The position numbers and the translations under genes were made by a program. Under the pieces are notes generated by a model. It ran no database searches. It was not told the DNA's origin and worked only from the letters and a program-made list of their open reading frames with translations. Shown piece after piece: positions 21,931 to 22,251 of a DNA stretch of 22,251 nucleotides. Numbering within the stretch: position 1 is the first letter of the stretch; each line of letters starts with the position of its first letter. Source of the stretch: JBJTIF01 sp046094825 (GTDB lineage Bacteria > Actinomycetota > UBA4738 > HRBIN12); assembly GCA_046094825.1 (NCBI GenBank), contig JBJTIF010000009.1, forward strand, positions 1 through 22,251, read 5' to 3'.

Positions 21931-22001
21931 TTCCGGGGGGAGGAATCGAACCTCCATCGAGGGCTCCAAAGGCCCGCGTCTTGCCGTTAGACGACCCCGG
22001 A
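21931..22001 (-). tRNA. tRNA-Gln (anticodon TTG)
   Basis: The minus strand folds as a full cloverleaf of 71 nt without encoded CCA. The acceptor stem is TCCGGGG/CCCCGGA with discriminator A. The D arm is GTCTAACGGCAAGAC. The anticodon arm CGGGC-CTTTGGA-GCCCT gives anticodon TTG, and the T arm is GGAGG-TTCGATT-CCTCC. The outermost anticodon pair is a C-T mismatch. It lies between ispE and glmU, an arrangement known from actinobacteria. Confidence 0.95.
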
Positions 22002-22008
22002 CGAGGGG

Positions 22009-22014
22009 ATTATC
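22009..22014 (-). promoter_or_regulatory. Putative -10 box of tRNA-Gln
   Basis: GATAAT on the minus strand ends 7 nt before the first base of tRNA-Gln. Transcription would then start at or very near the mature 5' end. No -35 consensus is visible. Confidence 0.5.
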
Positions 22015-22071
22015 CCGCCTCGCGGCCGAGCGGCGACGAGGTGGCACGAGGTCCGGCTCGGCGAGCCGGGA

Positions 22072-22251
22072 TCAGGCCGACCCGAACGAGGTGACGGCCT
22101 CCGCGCCGGGGATCGCGGCGGCGAGGTCGGCGGCGTGCGCCGTGTCGCGCGCGAGCCCGACGACCGAGGATCCCGACCCGCTCATGATCGCCGCGAGGGC
22201 CCCCGAGGCGAGGAGGTGGGGGGGGGGGGGGGGCGGGGGGGGGGGCGGGCG
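22072..22251 (-). CDS. ispE: IspE C-terminus, 4-diphosphocytidyl-2-C-methyl-D-erythritol kinase (partial)
   Basis: The last ~48 codons of a GHMP-family kinase are readable from about 22218 down to the TGA at 22072-22074. The segment HLLASGALAAIMSGSGSSVV, with the glycine-rich MSGSGSS loop, is the third GHMP motif as found in IspE, which phosphorylates CDP-methylerythritol in non-mevalonate isoprenoid synthesis. The protein ends VTSFGSA. The 5' part is outside the window, and bases beyond 22217 are a G-run that should not be translated. The ispE - glmU - prs order supports the name. Confidence 0.8.
   Translation of the reverse strand, partial: RPPPPPPPPPPHLLASGALAAIMSGSGSSVVGLARDTAHAADLAAAIPGAEAVTSFGSA
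22218..22251. other. Terminal G-homopolymer, probable sequencing artefact
   Basis: The last 34 bases are G apart from three C. They interrupt the conserved ispE reading frame upstream of its HLLASGAL segment. Runs like this are typical of two-colour Illumina no-signal calls at a contig end. Confidence 0.75.

Noticed and set aside
1..22251. CRISPR array, insertion sequence, integrase, phage or toxin-antitoxin genes
   Set aside because: I saw no regular spaced repeats, transposase-like frames or terminal inverted repeats.

Overview
The window is about 22 kb of very GC-rich bacterial chromosome with almost no wasted space. Neighbouring genes repeatedly overlap by 4 bases (GTGA or ATGA), GTG starts are common, and several genes appear to be read from leaderless transcripts. 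Rex, a bS22-like basic mini-protein, an MshA-like glycosyltransferase, an SCO2771-type phosphatase and the ispE - tRNA-Gln - glmU - prs order suggest an Actinomycetota or a GC-rich Chloroflexota (Limnocylindria-like) lineage. I cannot decide between them from the sequence alone. I see no mobile element, CRISPR array, phage gene or rRNA.

Layout. (1) 1-2931, plus strand: the end of a menaquinol:cytochrome c oxidoreductase operon, with cytochrome b C-terminal half, Rieske protein, membrane-bound monohaem cytochrome c, an unrecognised three-helix membrane protein and a 37-residue single-helix protein. (2) 2915-4685, minus: the redox repressor Rex, a glutaredoxin-like protein and a membrane protein; rex converges on the respiratory operon and overlaps its last gene. 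(3) 4726-4872: a small membrane ORF. (4) 4913-7569, minus: a compact operon of SCO2771-type phosphatase, Clp1-like polynucleotide kinase, bS22-like protein and SAM hydroxide adenosyltransferase. (5) 7624-8418: a short-chain dehydrogenase. (6) 8432-15435, minus: a six-gene catabolic operon of P5C-type aldehyde dehydrogenase, ornithine/GABA-type aminotransferase, GctA and GctB CoA-transferase subunits, a second class III aminotransferase and AcuC, behind one promoter that overlaps a perfect 10-10-10 inverted repeat. (7) 15640-17063: a degenerate FAH-fold protein and a TetR regulator, convergent. (8) 17064-17522: a 459-base gap that seems to encode a structured RNA of about 285 nt on the minus strand, with its own consensus promoter and an intrinsic terminator. 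(9) 17523-22251, minus: GNAT acetyltransferase, MshA-like glycosyltransferase, prs, glmU, tRNA-Gln and the 3' end of ispE; the final ~34 bases are a G-run that looks like a sequencing artefact.

How the genes fit together. The respiratory operon and Rex link electron transfer to NADH/NAD+ sensing. The catabolic operon can take an amino acid with a terminal amine through transamination, semialdehyde oxidation and CoA activation, with AcuC as a likely post-translational regulator of acyl-CoA metabolism. The ispE-glmU-prs block supplies cell-envelope and nucleotide precursors. The most novel-looking elements are the unidentified structured RNA at 17080-17370, the catabolic operon with its palindromic operator, and a recurring TANNNT -10 box placed 6-9 nt before start codons.
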